A DNA stretch of 64,000 bases, from assembly GCA_958295665.1 (NCBI GenBank), contig OY282558.1:327457106-327521105 (forward strand), given 5' to 3'. The position numbers and the translations under genes are program-made. Positions 44,220-56,362 of this stretch are shown piece after piece. The notes under the pieces were generated by a model. That model saw nothing but the letters and a program-made list of their open reading frames with translations. It did not search any database and had not been told where the DNA came from. This stretch comes from Tipula vernalis (lineage: Eukaryota; Arthropoda; Insecta; Diptera; Tipulidae). The number at the start of each line of letters is the position of its first letter. Position 1 is the stretch's first letter.

Positions 44220-46420
44220 GGGCTGAATCCTCATGAGGTGATCAGCATTTCGGTCTTAATTAATACAACCCCTAAATCAATCCCGAAATGAACTTCTTAA
44301 GTCAATCTTCAGCTTAAGTTCCAACTCAATTTACAACTTAACCTCTCTCTCAATCACAATACAATCCTAAGCGCAATCACCAAATTAACGGCCAACCCTT
44401 GTCAGCCAAAAATTATTTTTAGACGAGGTTGGGAGAAATATTATTGACATATAATTTTTGTCTAATTAGGTTTCTGTGAATCATGCAGCTGTTGAGGTTT
44501 CTTTAAGACAGAGTAAACATACTATTTCAATTGGTAAACGATCACGATTATGTCCTTAATAATATTCAAGTTCCATTAGAAACTTTTCTTGCCAATGGCA
44601 TTATGTTTTCTGAGTATTTGCTGTCAGAGCGGTAACTTTGGCCATGTTTAGAAAAGTATAGTTTGTAGCGAAAACGCGCCGCAGTATTGAAACTACTAAC
44701 GGTAGTGCAGAGTTTTGGTATTAGAAATATTATTTTAAATCTTCATTCCAATCTCGAATTTCATTATACATAATCGGTTAAGGAATATCAAAGTTCCATC
44801 TTACTTGGCCATATTGCAGAACCTTATCTAAAAATCATTTTAAAATCCATCCCCGGAATGGGGGGATGGTTATCCTAACTGCCCATACTCCAGAATTTCA
44901 TCTAAAAATAGTTTTAGAATCCCAATACCAGTCTACAAATCAAATTTCTTCATAATCGGTTGGAAAATAGGGAAGTTCTATTATTTTTGGCTATATTCCA
45001 GAACTTCATTTATAAATCATTTTAGAATCCCATTTTAAACGCACATGTCGAATTTTATCATAATCGGTTGAAAATTAGGCAAGTTCCGTCCTAATTGACG
45101 ATATTCCATAACTTCATCCAAAAGTCATTTTAAAATCCCATTTCGAATGCACATGTCAAATTTCATCATAAACGGTTGAGAAATAAGCAAGTTCCATAAT
45201 ACTTGGCCATATTCCAGAACTTCATCCAAAAATTATTTTAGAATCACATTTCCAACGCACTGGTCAAATTTCATCATAATTGGTTAAGAAATAATAAAGT
45301 TGCTTAATACATGGCCATATTCCGGAACGTACTCCAACAATCATTTTAGAATTCCATTTCCAACGGTCAAATTTTATCATCATCGGTTGAGAAATTCATC
45401 CAAAAATCATTTTAGAATCCCATTTCCTACGCACTTGTCAAATTTCATAATAATTGATTGAGAAATAGGCAAGTTCTATCATACTTGCCCATATTCCAGA
45501 ACTTCATCCAAAATTCATTTTAGAATCCCATTTCGAATGCACAAGCCGAATTTCATAATAATTGGCTGAGAAATATGTAAGTTCCATAATACTTGGCCAT
45601 ATTCCAGAACTTCACTCAAAAATCGTTTTAGCCGATAGCATGTCCAACGCACACGCCGAATTTCAACATAATTGTTTGAGAAATAGGAAGTTCCCTAATA
45701 ATTGGCCATATCCCAGAACTTCATCCAGAAATCATTTTAGAATCCCATTTCCAACGCACATGTCAAATATCATTATAATTGGTTGAGAAATGGGCAAGTT
45801 CCATAATACTTGGCCATATTCCAGAATTTCATCCAAAACTCATTTTAGAATGACATTTCTATCGCGGAAGTCAAATTTCACTAAAATCAGTTAAGAAATA
45901 GATAAGTTCCACCCTAATTGGCCATTCATTTAATTTACTAAAGGTTTAATTTGAAATGTAAAAGGTTTAATTTGAGGTTTGAGATATTAGCAGTGACCTT
46001 TCTTAAGTCTTAAAAAATATTTTTGTAAGGTTGGTTCAAATCGGTCAAGTCGTGTGGATTTGTTTAAATATCATACACATATGCTGTACATACATACAAA
46101 CACTCATTTTATTTTATAGATTGCTCAACTGCTCACTAAACACGGATCTAACACCATCTCAACCCCAATTCAATCCACAAACGGCCCCCCACTCAACCCT
46201 CAACCCAACCGCAAACTCTCTTTCAACTCAATCCTCAAACCAGCATATATAAAAAATTGGTCAACTTCTCACTATATTTAACCCAACCCCAACTTAACTC
46301 CAACTTAACTTGAACTCAACCCGCAAATTGACCCCTAACTTAACCTACAACTCAACCCCAACCTCAATACCCAACTCAATATTCAAACCAGTATATATAA
46401 AAAATTGGCAAATATTTTTA
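44220..46420. repeat. Composite repeat block (GTTGAG tract + 110-bp satellite + AAAGGTT minisatellite)
   Basis: Starts with a conserved edge (AATCCTCATGAGGTGATCAG, 44226-44245), then a C/A-rich AACTCAACCC tract (44270-44400), a single-copy segment (44400-44720) with ATTATGTTTTCTGAGTA, the 110-bp array (44720-45930), an AAAGGTTTAATTTGA minisatellite (45937-45980) and a second AACTCAACCC tract (46130-46375). Parts occur in reverse order and orientation at 52010-52720. Confidence 0.75.
44720..45930. repeat. 110-bp satellite array, about 11 copies
   Basis: Monomers contain, in order, TTTTAGAATCCCATTTC, CGCACATGTCAAATTTCATC, ATAATCGGTTGAGAAATA, AAGTTCCATAATACTTGGCC and ATATTCCAGAACTTCATCC. Copies differ by roughly 10-20 percent, and one (near 45360) is shortened. 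Frames crossing it are not genes. Confidence 0.92.
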
Positions 46421-46608
46421 TAACCAAGTATTTTGGGTTGCTTCGTATGGCAGGTACCGGATTCTCTTGACGCACAGGTTCCAAAAGCTTTATAAATCTC
46501 GGCCTTTACCATAGAAATAGGGGTTGCGTATGTAATCTCGCATTTCAATATCTCGCATTTCAAAATCTCGCATTTCAAAATCTCGCATTACAAAATTTTG
46601 CATTACAA

Positions 46609-46688
46609 AATCTCGCATAACAATTTCCCGTACATTTATGTAATTGCGCGCGATTACATAAATGTACGGGAAATTGTTATGCGAGATT
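46609..46688. repeat. Perfect 36-bp hairpin with TGCGCGCG loop
   Basis: Arms at 46609-46644 and 46653-46688 are exact reverse complements, with an 8-base alternating GC centre. The outer part of each arm is one copy of the CTCGCAT minisatellite word. Confidence 0.95.
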
Positions 46689-46982
46689 AAACGTATGAGA
46701 AATTGCAAAGCAAGGTTAACTACAATGGAAAATGTATGATAATTAAGCAGGCTGATAAATAACAAATAAATGAATATGTTCACGTATGTATGTACATAAA
46801 AACATAAATACATAATTAAAAAACGAAAAGAAAACTAAACACATATTTAGTTTGATTTAATTCCAGAATTATTAAATATAAATTTAATATACTAAAAGCT
46901 ATAAGGTGATTATTATAATTGAAATTTAATTAAATTTATTATAAGTAATATTATATAAAATACATATTTTATGTAGGTTGTT

Positions 46983-47474
46983 ATGAATATTTCCATTACC
47001 ACGTCTAACAAAAGAGGAAAAAAGTTAGTTGTCGACGGCTATTGCTGCCATCTAAGCCGAAAAACCGAAAAATCGTACAATTAGGTTTGCAGCAACCAAA
47101 AAAGACTGTTATGTAAAGGGCGCGTGGTAACTCGTATCGAAGGAGAAGAACACATAATAGTAAAATGTACCTCAAACCACTCCCATGAGCCCATAGCACA
47201 CGAGGAGATAGTCGCACAAGCAAACGCAGATATCAAACAATGTGCTAGAAATACGGAAACAATACCATCTCATATGTTGAGAGAATCAATCATAAATACA
47301 CCAAGCCACTTACGTGGGTATCTTCCTATAAAAAAGGCACAAAAAATTAAAATTCAACGAGTTCGTGCTAATAAACCTAAAGAACCTGAAAATCTTGAAA
47401 ATATAATAATTCCGGAAAATCTTCGTTACATTGAAGGAGAATTATTATTTTGGTGGGGACTATTTCTTCCTTAA
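46983..47474 (+). pseudogene. FLYWCH zinc-finger N-terminus of the MULE
   Basis: One frame from ATG 46983 to 47474 with a single in-frame TAG at 47082. It reads KRGKKLVVDGYCCHLSRKTE, then the stop where the FLYWCH Trp is expected, VCSNQKRLLCKGRVVTRIEG, and CTSNHSHEP. The G-Y, C, C and H-x-H positions of the FLYWCH finger are all present, so this is a DNA-binding domain apart from the Trp-to-stop change. The later part (SIINTPSHLRGYLPIKKAQ, NIIIPENLRYIEGELLFWW) is the usual linker to the MULE catalytic domain, cut by a frameshift at its end. Confidence 0.8.
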
Positions 47475-47503
47475 AACTCCTTGGTGAATCAAGTTGTTAG
47501 ATT

Positions 47504-48123
47504 ATGGATGGAACTTTCGATGTAGTTCCATGTATAATGCGACAACTTTTTTTCAATCGACGTATTGAGGGAAAAATAGTTCCGTTGATTTTTTGTTTAA
47601 TGAGTAAAAAATCTAAAAAAGTCTACGATCAGTTATTTTTTAACTTAAGAAAAATATGCTTAGAATATGAAATCAGTGTCAATCCGTGGCACAAAATCCA
47701 AAAAGAACGACTAGTGGCAAAATATGGAAATGACGAAAATTTTCCAATCCAAATCAGGATGATTAAAAGTATAGCCTTTGTTCCACCAAACGAAGTCGAT
47801 AATTATTAACAGAGCTTGTCTAGGAAATTAAACGATGAGGACGTAAAAAACATTGAAGTTTGGCTTAAAAAAAATTATATTGGAGAAGGCAGTCAACGGC
47901 CCAGATATAAACCTGAATTTTGGGCTATCGGCGACAACGATAATGGATCGGAGACCTTCCCGCGAACACAAAATAGCGTAGAAGTCAGTATAGTCGGAAA
48001 ACGTCACGCCGGTATATACAAAATATTGGAAGATTTGGGAAAGGAAAGCATTTTAGCAAAGGCGCAGGTCGAGAAAGTGCAATGTGGTGAAAATATAGTA
48101 TACCAAAAAACAAAAAACTTATA
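47504..48123 (+). pseudogene. MULE transposase core with central deletion
   Basis: 47504-47809 starts MDGTFDVVPCIMRQLF, the D-G-T-F motif with the first catalytic Asp, and KIVPLIFCLMSKKSKKVYDQ. It then jumps from CLEYEISVNP to WHKIQKERLVAKYGNDENFP and SIAFVPPNEV, so the stretch carrying the second Asp (D-F-E-x-A) and the C-F-x-H motif is deleted in frame. After a stop, 47816-48123 continues LNDEDVKNIEVWLKKNYIG, RPRYKPEFWAIGD, FPRTQNSVEV and KRHAGIYKILEDLG, the C-terminal part. Not functional as it stands. Confidence 0.82.
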
Positions 48124-48396
48124 AAAAAAAAATAAAAATATAAAAAGAATTATTAAAAAACAGATTTTTTGCAGCGTATTGCGCATAATATTTTATTGGG
48201 ATAGTTTTATTAATAAATTGTATTTTAAATAAAATTTTTGAATTAAATTATTGTATGAAAAAATTAAATAGATTATTTTTAAAACCATTAACAATACTGT
48301 AATGCAAGATTTTGTAAATGCAAGATTTTGGTAATGCGAGATTTAAAAAATGCGAGATTTTATAATGCGGGATTTCGTATCGCTCCCTAGAAATAG

Positions 48397-50600
48397 ATTG
48401 GCAAAAAAAATTCTAAATCGAACAAGCCGTTCTCGAGATACATACACAGACATCCAGACAGACGGACGGATATTTTATTTTTGTTTTGCTTTTTAAGACT
48501 TAGGGACTTTCAAAACGTCGAGAAAAGTGGTTTTGGACCAACCAAATTTTTGATAACATTTTTAACAGGATTTCAATAATTTGGTCTTTTTAGACCAAAG
48601 TAAAAATCATATCCATTACTTTATTACTTACAAGAATTTTACTTGCGAACCAAGGTATTATTTTCTCGTGGATTTTTCTTTTTTCGTGTATTCTATTGTT
48701 CAACGATATTTAATGAAAGAAGCCTCAGAAACCAGAAATTGTATGATTAAATTATCATATTTTTGTAACCAGTAAATTAGGCTTCATAACTTAAGACACT
48801 CTCTTGCTTCCCAAAGAGTAATTAACATCATACAGCCTTAGTTTTACAAAGTTAAACACGTTATTGGTTATTGTTACTTAATTAAAGGGAATGTAGCAAG
48901 ATACAATATTAATTCTTTTATAATCCAAAAAGCGCTGCAAATTAATTTCGTATTCAAATAAATTTCCAATGTTTCTCTCCTCGTCTGTATATTTTCAATA
49001 TTATTCTCCGTAGTCTGATTGTACACAAAGAAAATAAGAAATAAAAATTGGGAAAACAATTTTGATTGTAAATTATATTATTATTATTCTACCTTTTTCC
49101 GAAAAATTACATTTTTCCTCCTTTATTTCCATACATACATAAAACATAACAAACTATGTAAATTTAATATATTTTATGATCATTCCCGCAATAATAAAAG
49201 CATTAAAAAAAAATGATAAATTGCATTTACGTATAAATAGGAAAAATATTTTACGATTGTTTAAATAAAACGATTGTTCGTTTTGAATTTGAACACTATT
49301 TATGTGTTATTATGTTTATTAAATTCATCTGTAGCATATTATTGCACGTGTGACTAGTATATTACGTCATTCGATATTTACCTAGATACATATTTATATA
49401 GGTCATTAAGTTTTCATCGGATTTATTTACAGAAACGTATTTATTCGGAAAGCGCGTGTCTGACGCTGTTAAATCCAAAATTTGTCTGTTTTCCATATCG
49501 AAAGTAATGTTTTAGTTGTTTTAGTGTAAACTTGAACCTAGGTAGCACACAAAAAACATTAAAATTGTATTTATTAATTTAGTAAATAAAAGAAAATGTA
49601 TGCATACATACATCGAAATCTAGATCTGTATTTGTATCTAGATTTTTATTTAATTTTGACATATATAAATTTTCTTCTGAAAAATAACATTTTGTTCTAA
49701 TTCTTCATGACCTCGTTCGTTAATGTTACGTATTTTCTGTAATGGAGAAAGAACAAATAGTGAAAAATGATATCGTGTCGAAATAGATTTTCTTCTGTAT
49801 TTTCATGTAAACACTGTATATATGTATGTGTATACCATAGAAAGTAGATGATTTTTCTCATGTTTTTACAGTTAGTCATTTTCAAAAGATATTTAGTTAA
49901 TTTAACAAGAAACATTGTGAAGAAATGATGTTTTATAATGGATGACAGAGAAGTTGAATGTTTACACATAAGCTTTTAGCAGTTTTATTAATTGAATTTT
50001 AGCAAACAAATATTTCATGGCAATAATTATACTGACGTTGATGTTGAACCGAAATATTGACTGATTGAAATCTTAACGAACAGCGTAAGATGTAAATTGC
50101 AAAGTACGTACAGTTTATAGACATATGTATGTTACTATTTTTTGTCTTATAAACATTATTTTGGTCATAAAATTAACCTCATACGAAGCCTTATACCATT
50201 GACCCACTAAGATTTAATAATTCGGATTTACTGAAATTTTCAAGTTTAACCATAGTGTGTCAACCCTAATTTTCGCTAAATCGGATTTATTAAACCGTAA
50301 TCTGGTAGCGCTATTAGTCGGTCATTTTCTGTGCAGCATGGAGCGTCAGTATATTTCGGTCAGGATCGTACTTTGTTGCTAAAAATCGCTTGTGGTTACA
50401 TTAAATTAAATTTATTAAATAATACAACATAACATATAATTAAAATATTTCAAAATTTACCATTAATCAAAAAGAAGCTTCGAAATCAATTCCTCAAACG
50501 CATTTCTAGATAAATTAAAGTTAAAAGCCAACCGTACTTCACTTTCATTTCATCTTCACATTTACCGTTGTTTTGCCTACGATGCGACAGCTTAATTTGT
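48397..50600. other. Dispersed repeat flank, then unrecognised AT-rich DNA
   Basis: 48397-48560 (GTTCTCGAGATACATACACA, CAGACAGACGGACGGA) continues the dispersed repeat interrupted by the MULE. The rest, to 50600, has no recognisable gene; several 60-90-codon frames are AT-driven. Confidence 0.45.
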
Positions 50601-51170
50601 AAATCTTCAGTATGTTTATATATCGAGCAAACTTAAAATCTTCAGACAATCGAATTTAGATTCTAGTAAGTCTCGAACAAAGATTGCGCTAATTTCAATC
50701 CTACGATTAAAGAAGAGCTCAATATTCAATAATTTACATGTACCTCGATCTGGAAGTATGAAAACAGGCACGTTTGCGTCTCTAGATATTCTTCGTATGA
50801 TGTACATTAAAAAGCGCTTTTGCACTGTTTCTATGCAATCCGAGTAGTTTTAACAAAATAAGAATCATGAAAATCTTTAGAAAACCCTTTAACAAACCAA
50901 GCACATAGGATTCGCTTTAGAAATACAACTTTCAATGTGCTTATGAAACGATAGAATCGAAGTAAATATTATACCTAAATCCTTAAAAATATCGGCACTT
51001 CCGATAATACAACAATGGGTGAGCGTAATCGGGTAAAAATCATTGTTTTGCCTTTGGATATGTTTAGTATCAAATAATGCGATGCACACCAAGCTTTGTC
51101 GTTTGTCAGATCAGATTGAAGGTCAATTATCGGAGAAGGTCAGAATGTCGGAGTAAAATTTGTAAAATGC
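50600..51170 (-). mobile_element. Jockey/CR1-like non-LTR RT C-terminus
   Basis: Minus strand: SDLTNDKAWCASHYLILNIS (51110-51050, the linker after Y-A-D-D), HCCIIGSADIFKDLGIIF and LSFHKHIESCISKA (51020-50910, thumb), then after a gap DCIETVQKRFLMYIIRR (50860-50805) and NIELFFNRRIEISAIFVRDL. These match the end of Jockey/CR1-type ORF2. Two frames and a missing segment (where Y-x-x-L-V-R-P-x-L-E-Y should be) mark decay. Confidence 0.72.
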
Positions 51171-51609
51171 AAAACAAAACTAAGTTAGTAATAGTTAACC
51201 TGCCAGGGAAAAATATGTGCTGTCTGGGAACGATTGTTTAATTGGTTTTTCAAAAAGCTTTCTAGATGAGTGTGATCAGCTTGGAAAAAATCTCGAAACA
51301 TTTATAAATCAATTAATATAATTCAAAGTGCCGGTGGAAGTATTAACATTCTCGAAATAATTCATGAAAATATATATTTTTTTTTTTAAATATTTTTTGA
51401 TTTTTCAATATTTCTGTCTAAAAGCTTGACCTGTATATTCCTGAAATGTAGAAGAATCGAGAAAAAATTGGTACTTTAGTATTAATTCTTTAAAAAAGTG
51501 TGACGAAGGTGGTTTTTAAGGTCAAAAAAATCGACCATTTTTGAGAAAAAATTAAAGAAATATTTATTTTTTAGTACAAACACATCTACAAAATTTGTGA
51601 TAATAATTA

Positions 51610-51800
51610 ACTTATTTATTCGCACATCGGATGCAAGCAAGACAGACATTGCATTTTAAATTGTTTATCCTTCGCTTAAGACAAACAGAACATCTTGTTT
51701 TTTTATAATTGCGGTCGATCATCTTCTGTTACAGCTGGTTTATGATCAAGAATACGCTGAATGCCTTTGCATATTTCAGAAAGCTGCGTGGCATTTTTTT
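51610..51800 (-). pseudogene. Possible piggyBac C-terminal Cys-rich finger
   Basis: Minus strand reads RCSVCLKRRINNLKCNVCLA then CIRCANK and a stop (51695-51615). The C-x2-C ... C-x2-C-x2-C-x2-C pattern just before a stop resembles the Cys-rich end of piggyBac transposases. Upstream, LDHKPAVTEDDR is in a shifted frame. The rest is not recognisable. Confidence 0.4.
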
Positions 51801-52009
51801 TTTTTTTTGAAAGTATGGTGTAATTAAGGTGAAAGACAAGTTGCTTTTAGCAGCCGTAGTAGACAAAATTTCTTCCGCTTCATAATTGCAAGTATGTATA
51901 CAAAATTCTTCGGTTTATTCTTTTCACTAATTCGCAACTAAAATTTCCAAACGAAACAAAAATTATTTGCCCTTCCATATTTTAGTCGATCAAAATCTCC
52001 CTCTGATAC

Positions 52010-52720
52010 AGATTTTATACTTCAAATTGAACCTTTTACTTACACCTCACATTGAACCTTTTATATTTCAAATTGAACCTTTAGCAAATTATATATACAC
52101 CCAATTATGTTGGAACTTGGCTATTTCTAAACCGGGTTTAGTGACATTTGATATCTGCGATGGAAATGGGATTCTTAAATGATTTTTAGATGAAGTTCTG
52201 GAATAAGGCCAATTAGGGTGGAACTTGGCTATTTCTTCAATTCTGCGGCTCGTGCTTCTTTCAATTCTGCGCTCAAACACTATTTTTTTGAAACATGGAC
52301 AAACTTACCGCTCTGCCAGCAATTACTCAGAAAACATAACTAAAAGTTTAAAGCGAAGGATTGGTGAGAAAATGCTACATGATTCACAGAAACTTCAACA
52401 GATAACATATAGAAGCATTATTGACATATTTCTCAGAACTTCATCCAAAAATAATTTTTGGGTCATGTTTCCTTGTGTTTGTTGGAATCGTCAAAAATCA
52501 TCATAATCGGTTACAAATACTTTATTACTATATTCCAGAATTTCATCTAAAAATCATTTTAGAATACCATTTCCATCACGGATGTCAAATTTCACTAAAA
52601 GCGTTTACTAAATAGCCAAATTGGCCATATTCCAGAACTTCATCTAGAAATCATTGTAGAATCCCATTTCTAATGTACATGTCGAACATCATCATAATCG
52701 GTTGAGAAATAGGGAAGTTG
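52010..52720. repeat. Partial inverted copy of the composite repeat
   Basis: Holds the TTCAAATTGAACCTTTTA minisatellite (52020-52085), 110-bp monomers in reverse orientation (52105-52240), a single-copy segment with TACCGCTCTGCCAGCAATTA and CTCAGAAAACATAAC (52305-52345, inverse of 44588-44635), and further monomers in forward orientation (52430-52720). Confidence 0.8.
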
Positions 52721-53366
52721 GTGCTACTTCAAAAATTAACTCACAGAAGAAATAACAAATTGAAAAAAATCGTTTACGTTTGCCCTCGCCTCATTCTCGC
52801 TCATTCATTTTAATTTATATTTATGGACTCTCTTTTTTTAAAGTTTTTCTTTATTCTACTTGTGAGATAAATTTTGAATAAAAGGTAAAATTTGTTTTTA
52901 AATGGATGGAATTATAACAATCGTATCGTTTCTACTGAGAGTTCCACTTTCACCATATACATATGTTTCAATGAGAAGTGTAAAAACTGTATCACTTTAA
53001 ATAAAATATGTTTTTTTCGGAGTAAACCGACGCTTGGCACACAACAGGCTCAGAATGGCCCTGCTCAAACTTAGAATGATGCCAAACGCGTACTGCGTGT
53101 TGCGCTTTACAAAAGGAGAAACTTAACGTGTAGTTAGTACTCAAAACTATGTATAGCTAGAGAGCCTCAGGCCCGCCAATTTCCAAGATTGGAATTCACG
53201 CGATCCATTTAAGGCAAACTATGCTCAATAATTTCGTCCATCGTAAAAATCGGCGTGCACCAATGAGGTCGACTGACTTAACCCTTCAGCGTGGACATTT
53301 TAAATTAACGATTCCCGGTACTTTTTGACAGAATATGTCTATATCATAAAACTATATAGTTTTAAC
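52720..53366. other. No gene recognised
   Basis: A 60-codon plus-strand frame (52892-53074) and the GC-richer stretch 53040-53300 carry no family motif. Confidence 0.4.
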
Positions 53367-53470
53367 CAGGGCTGCGGAGTCGGTAAAATAATTATTCAAC
53401 TCCGACTCCGATGTATTAAAAATTGACTATCCGACTCCAACTCCAACTCCGACTTCTACATGTAATCAAA
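53367..53470. mobile_element. Left end of a second CAGGGCTGCGGAGTC hAT-family copy
   Basis: CAGGGCTGCGGAGTCGGTAA followed by inverted-sense CTCCGACTCC hexamers matches the terminus of the hAT element at 8177. A matching right end was not found, so its extent is unknown. Confidence 0.6.
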
Positions 53471-53901
53471 ATATTATAAAATTCATAATACTGCTTGTAT
53501 TTAAATTCTTTCATCATTAGAACATAATTTAAACATAACAAAAGTTCAAAAAAATTTAACTAAAGAACAATTAAAGAAATGAAATAGAAAAAATTTCGAC
53601 AATTCAATTTAAAATACAACAAATTGGTTCTTAAAATTATTATGGCCTCATGAATATTAATGCCACTATTAACAAAATATAAAAATTATATGGGTGTAAC
53701 TTTACAGAAATTGCTTATACATGGAGGAAAAACTTCAGAGTACTAAAAATTGGTATTCGCAAACTGTAAAAGTTTCGCCACTGTAAATTAACCATAACGT
53801 AAAATAAATTTGACATTGTAAGAAAAGTAGTAGCCTTTGAAAAACGAAATGTCAAAAACCAAATCATAACAAATCATTTTGGCTTGAAACTCAAAGTAAG
53901 G

Positions 53902-54183
53902 AGGATATTCGCCTTTAAAGCGCCGTGAGAGGCGCCACGATTTTTATAAGCCAAAGGTGGTAGCCGGTTATTTATTTACCGCACTTATATTTAAATTCAA
54001 ATATTAATCGATAAATTAATTACCTTTCAAAATAAATTTAATTTTTTAATTGCAAAAAACGATTATTATGAAACAAATTGACCAACATTTCTAATTATGC
54101 ATTTATTTATCGGCTGTCCACCTTTGGCTAAGTTGTAAAACCGTACACCAGATGTCAAATACTCTGCGTTAAAAGGCGAATAT
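53902..54183. mobile_element. MITE with GATATTCGCCTTT inverted ends
   Basis: ATATTCGCCTTTAAAGC at 53904 is inverted at 54168-54182 (GCGTTAAAAGGCGAATAT), and further in AGCCAAAGGTGG (53951) pairs with CCACCTTTGGCT (54119). About 280 bp, non-coding. Confidence 0.65.
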
Positions 54184-54271
54184 GAGAATATTTATTGACG
54201 ATTGGATCATCACAGATTCCACCTAGTGGAACATTTTTAAACTGAGGTAGCTGCTAATTTGACGTTTGAAA

Positions 54272-54395
54272 TTGTTGTAAACAATTCCAATTTTGAACTG
54301 TAAACACAATTTTTACCTACCAGATTGATAATAATTGTAAGTAATTCCAATTTTGGATTTTAAAAACAATTTTTAATAACCGGATTGTAACAATT
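54272..54395. repeat. Diverged ~60-bp tandem duplication
   Basis: TTGTAAACAATTCCAATTTT and TTGTAAGTAATTCCAATTTT begin two successive blocks, each followed by a CAATTTTTA word and a CC(A/G)GATTG word. Confidence 0.7.
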
Positions 54396-54819
54396 TCTTT
54401 CGTCGCATTTATGAGAAATGTCATTTTGGCGGTTGCCTCATTTTAACTTTTTTCCTCGAGAGGCGCTTTCTCTACTTTTACAATCGTCAATAGGCGCTTG
54501 CCTGATTGTAGGTAAGTAAACTATTTTTGGGTATGATTTAGATAGGCATACCATGTCACACAGCGCCAATTTTTACAATGGTAGAAATATTTTCAACTAG
54601 AAAATAGCTCCATATTTATTAAAAGTGCTAATTCTTAAAAACTAAACAATTTAATAATTTAAAATGTAGCAATAAATTGAACTAAATGAAAATGCCACTT
54701 TTCCAAAAAAATTATTGTGTTATTTTTGTAAACTGAAGGTGCATTACTTTTATAAGTACATAATGGATTATTTTTCGTATATTTCGTAAATCTAAACTGG
54801 ATTTTTGGATACATTTTTG

Positions 54820-55995
54820 GAATATGACCAATTAGTCTGTAACCGATTATGATGAAATTGTTAAGGTATGATGTAAATGGAATTGTTAATGATTTTTGGG
54901 TAGACTTTTAGAATATCGAAAATTATCCTGTAACTTGGCTATTTTTTAAATGATTATGATGAAATTGACAGACACGATGGAATTCTTTAATTATTTTCAG
55001 ATGAAATTAATGGAACTTGGTATTTTTGAATACGATTATGATGAAATTTGACAGACACGATGGAAATGGGATCCTTTAATGTTTTTTAGATGAAATTAAT
55101 AGAATTTGGTGATTTTGAATACGATTATGATGAAATTCGACATGTACGGTGGAAATGGAATTTTTTAACGATTTTTGGGTAAAGTTTATTAATATGGAAA
55201 ATTAGCTTGTTATTTGGCTATTATTTAATCGATTATGTTGAAATTAGACAGATAATGGGTTGGAAATGGGATTTTTAAATGATTTTTGGAAAATGGTCGA
55301 TTAGCTTGTAACTTTGCTATTTATTAACCGATTATGATGAAATTTGACAGGTACGGTGGAAATGGAATTGTTACATGGTTTCTGGATAGATTTTTGAAAT
55401 ATGGCCAATTATCCTGTAACTTTTAAACGATTATGATGAACTTGGTATTTTTGAATACGATTATGATGAAATTTGACAGACACGATGGAAATGGGATCCT
55501 TTAATGTTTTTTAGGTGAAATTAATAGAATTTGGTGATTTTGAATACGATTACTTATGATGAAATTCGACATGTACGGTGGAAATGGAATTTTTTAACGA
55601 TTTTTGGGTAAAGTTTATTAATATGGAAAATTAGCTTGTTATTTGGCTATTATTTAATCGATTATGTTGAAATTAGACAGATAATGGGTTGGAAATGGGA
55701 TTTTTAAATGATTTTTGGAAAATGGTCGATTAGCTTGTAACTTTGCTATTTATTAACCGATTATGATGAAATTTGACAGGTACGGTGGAAATGGAATTGT
55801 TACATGGTTTCTGGATAGATTTTTGAAATATGGCCAATTATCCTGTAACTTTTAAACGATTATGATGAAATTCGACAGGTACTATAGAAATGGCATTCTT
55901 TAATTATTTTCAGATGAAATTAATGGAACTTGGTAATTTTCAATATTATTATGATGAAATTCGACAGCTACGGTAGAAATGGCATTCTTTAATGA
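54820..55995. repeat. 110-bp satellite array, opposite orientation, with 425-bp higher-order copy
   Basis: Monomers contain GATTATGATGAAATTTGACA, GGTGGAAATGGAATT, TTTTGGGTAAAGTTT or ATAGATTTTTGAAATATGGC, and CCAATTATCCTGTAACTT: the reverse complement of the 44.7-kb monomer, more diverged. 55016-55440 and 55441-55869 are near-identical consecutive blocks (a 4-base insertion and very few substitutions). Confidence 0.9.
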
Positions 55996-56362
55996 TTTTG
56001 CAACTACAAAATGTTGCAACTACAAATTCTTGCATAACAAAATAGTGCAGTAATTTTGCTTTTTAGTAGGTGTCATTAATAAATCCTATATAATCCGCTC
56101 CCACGTGCGGCACGCAATGCGACATGTTTGCTGATCCCGGCTCCTACGCCCCCCGAAGAAATTCCCCATTTTCCAAAATTTATATTTTTGGTTATTTTCG
56201 TTTCGTAACCGAAATCCCCATTTTCCAGAATTTATATTTTCGTTTCTGTTTAATAGAGATTTAATATAGATAATAAATAACAATATTAAAATAATAATAT
56301 GTAATATAGTATATTTAATGTATTAAAAATATTTAAAAATAATATTTTGGATTCTTCAAGTT
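55995..56362. other. No gene recognised
   Basis: Includes a small direct repeat around CCCCATTTTCC(A)(A/G)AATTTATATTTT (56161 and 56216). Confidence 0.4.

Larger units (their letters stand above)
46521..48387 (+). mobile_element. FLYWCH-bearing Mutator-like element (MULE), 9-bp target duplication
   Basis: Flanked by TAGAAATAG at 46512-46520 and 48388-48396; 9-bp duplications are typical of MULEs. The ends, GGGTTGCGTATGTAATC and (reverse complement) GGGAGCGATACGAAATC, agree at about 16 of 24 positions and share CGCATT. Subterminal TCTCGCATTWCAAAA minisatellites occur on the left (46535-46620) and, inverted, on the right (48300-48375). A 36-bp perfect hairpin lies at 46609-46688. A broken transposase fills 46983-48123. 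It is inserted into a dispersed repeat that resumes at 48397. Confidence 0.9.

Noticed and set aside
44720..45930. Regularly spaced repeats that could suggest a CRISPR-like array
   Set aside because: Repeats are contiguous ~110-bp diverged monomers without unique spacers, in a eukaryotic context.
46345..46813. Minus-strand frames with repeated MRDFEMRDF or KCEILKCEI
   Set aside because: Arise from the TCTCGCATT minisatellite and hairpin at the MULE left end.
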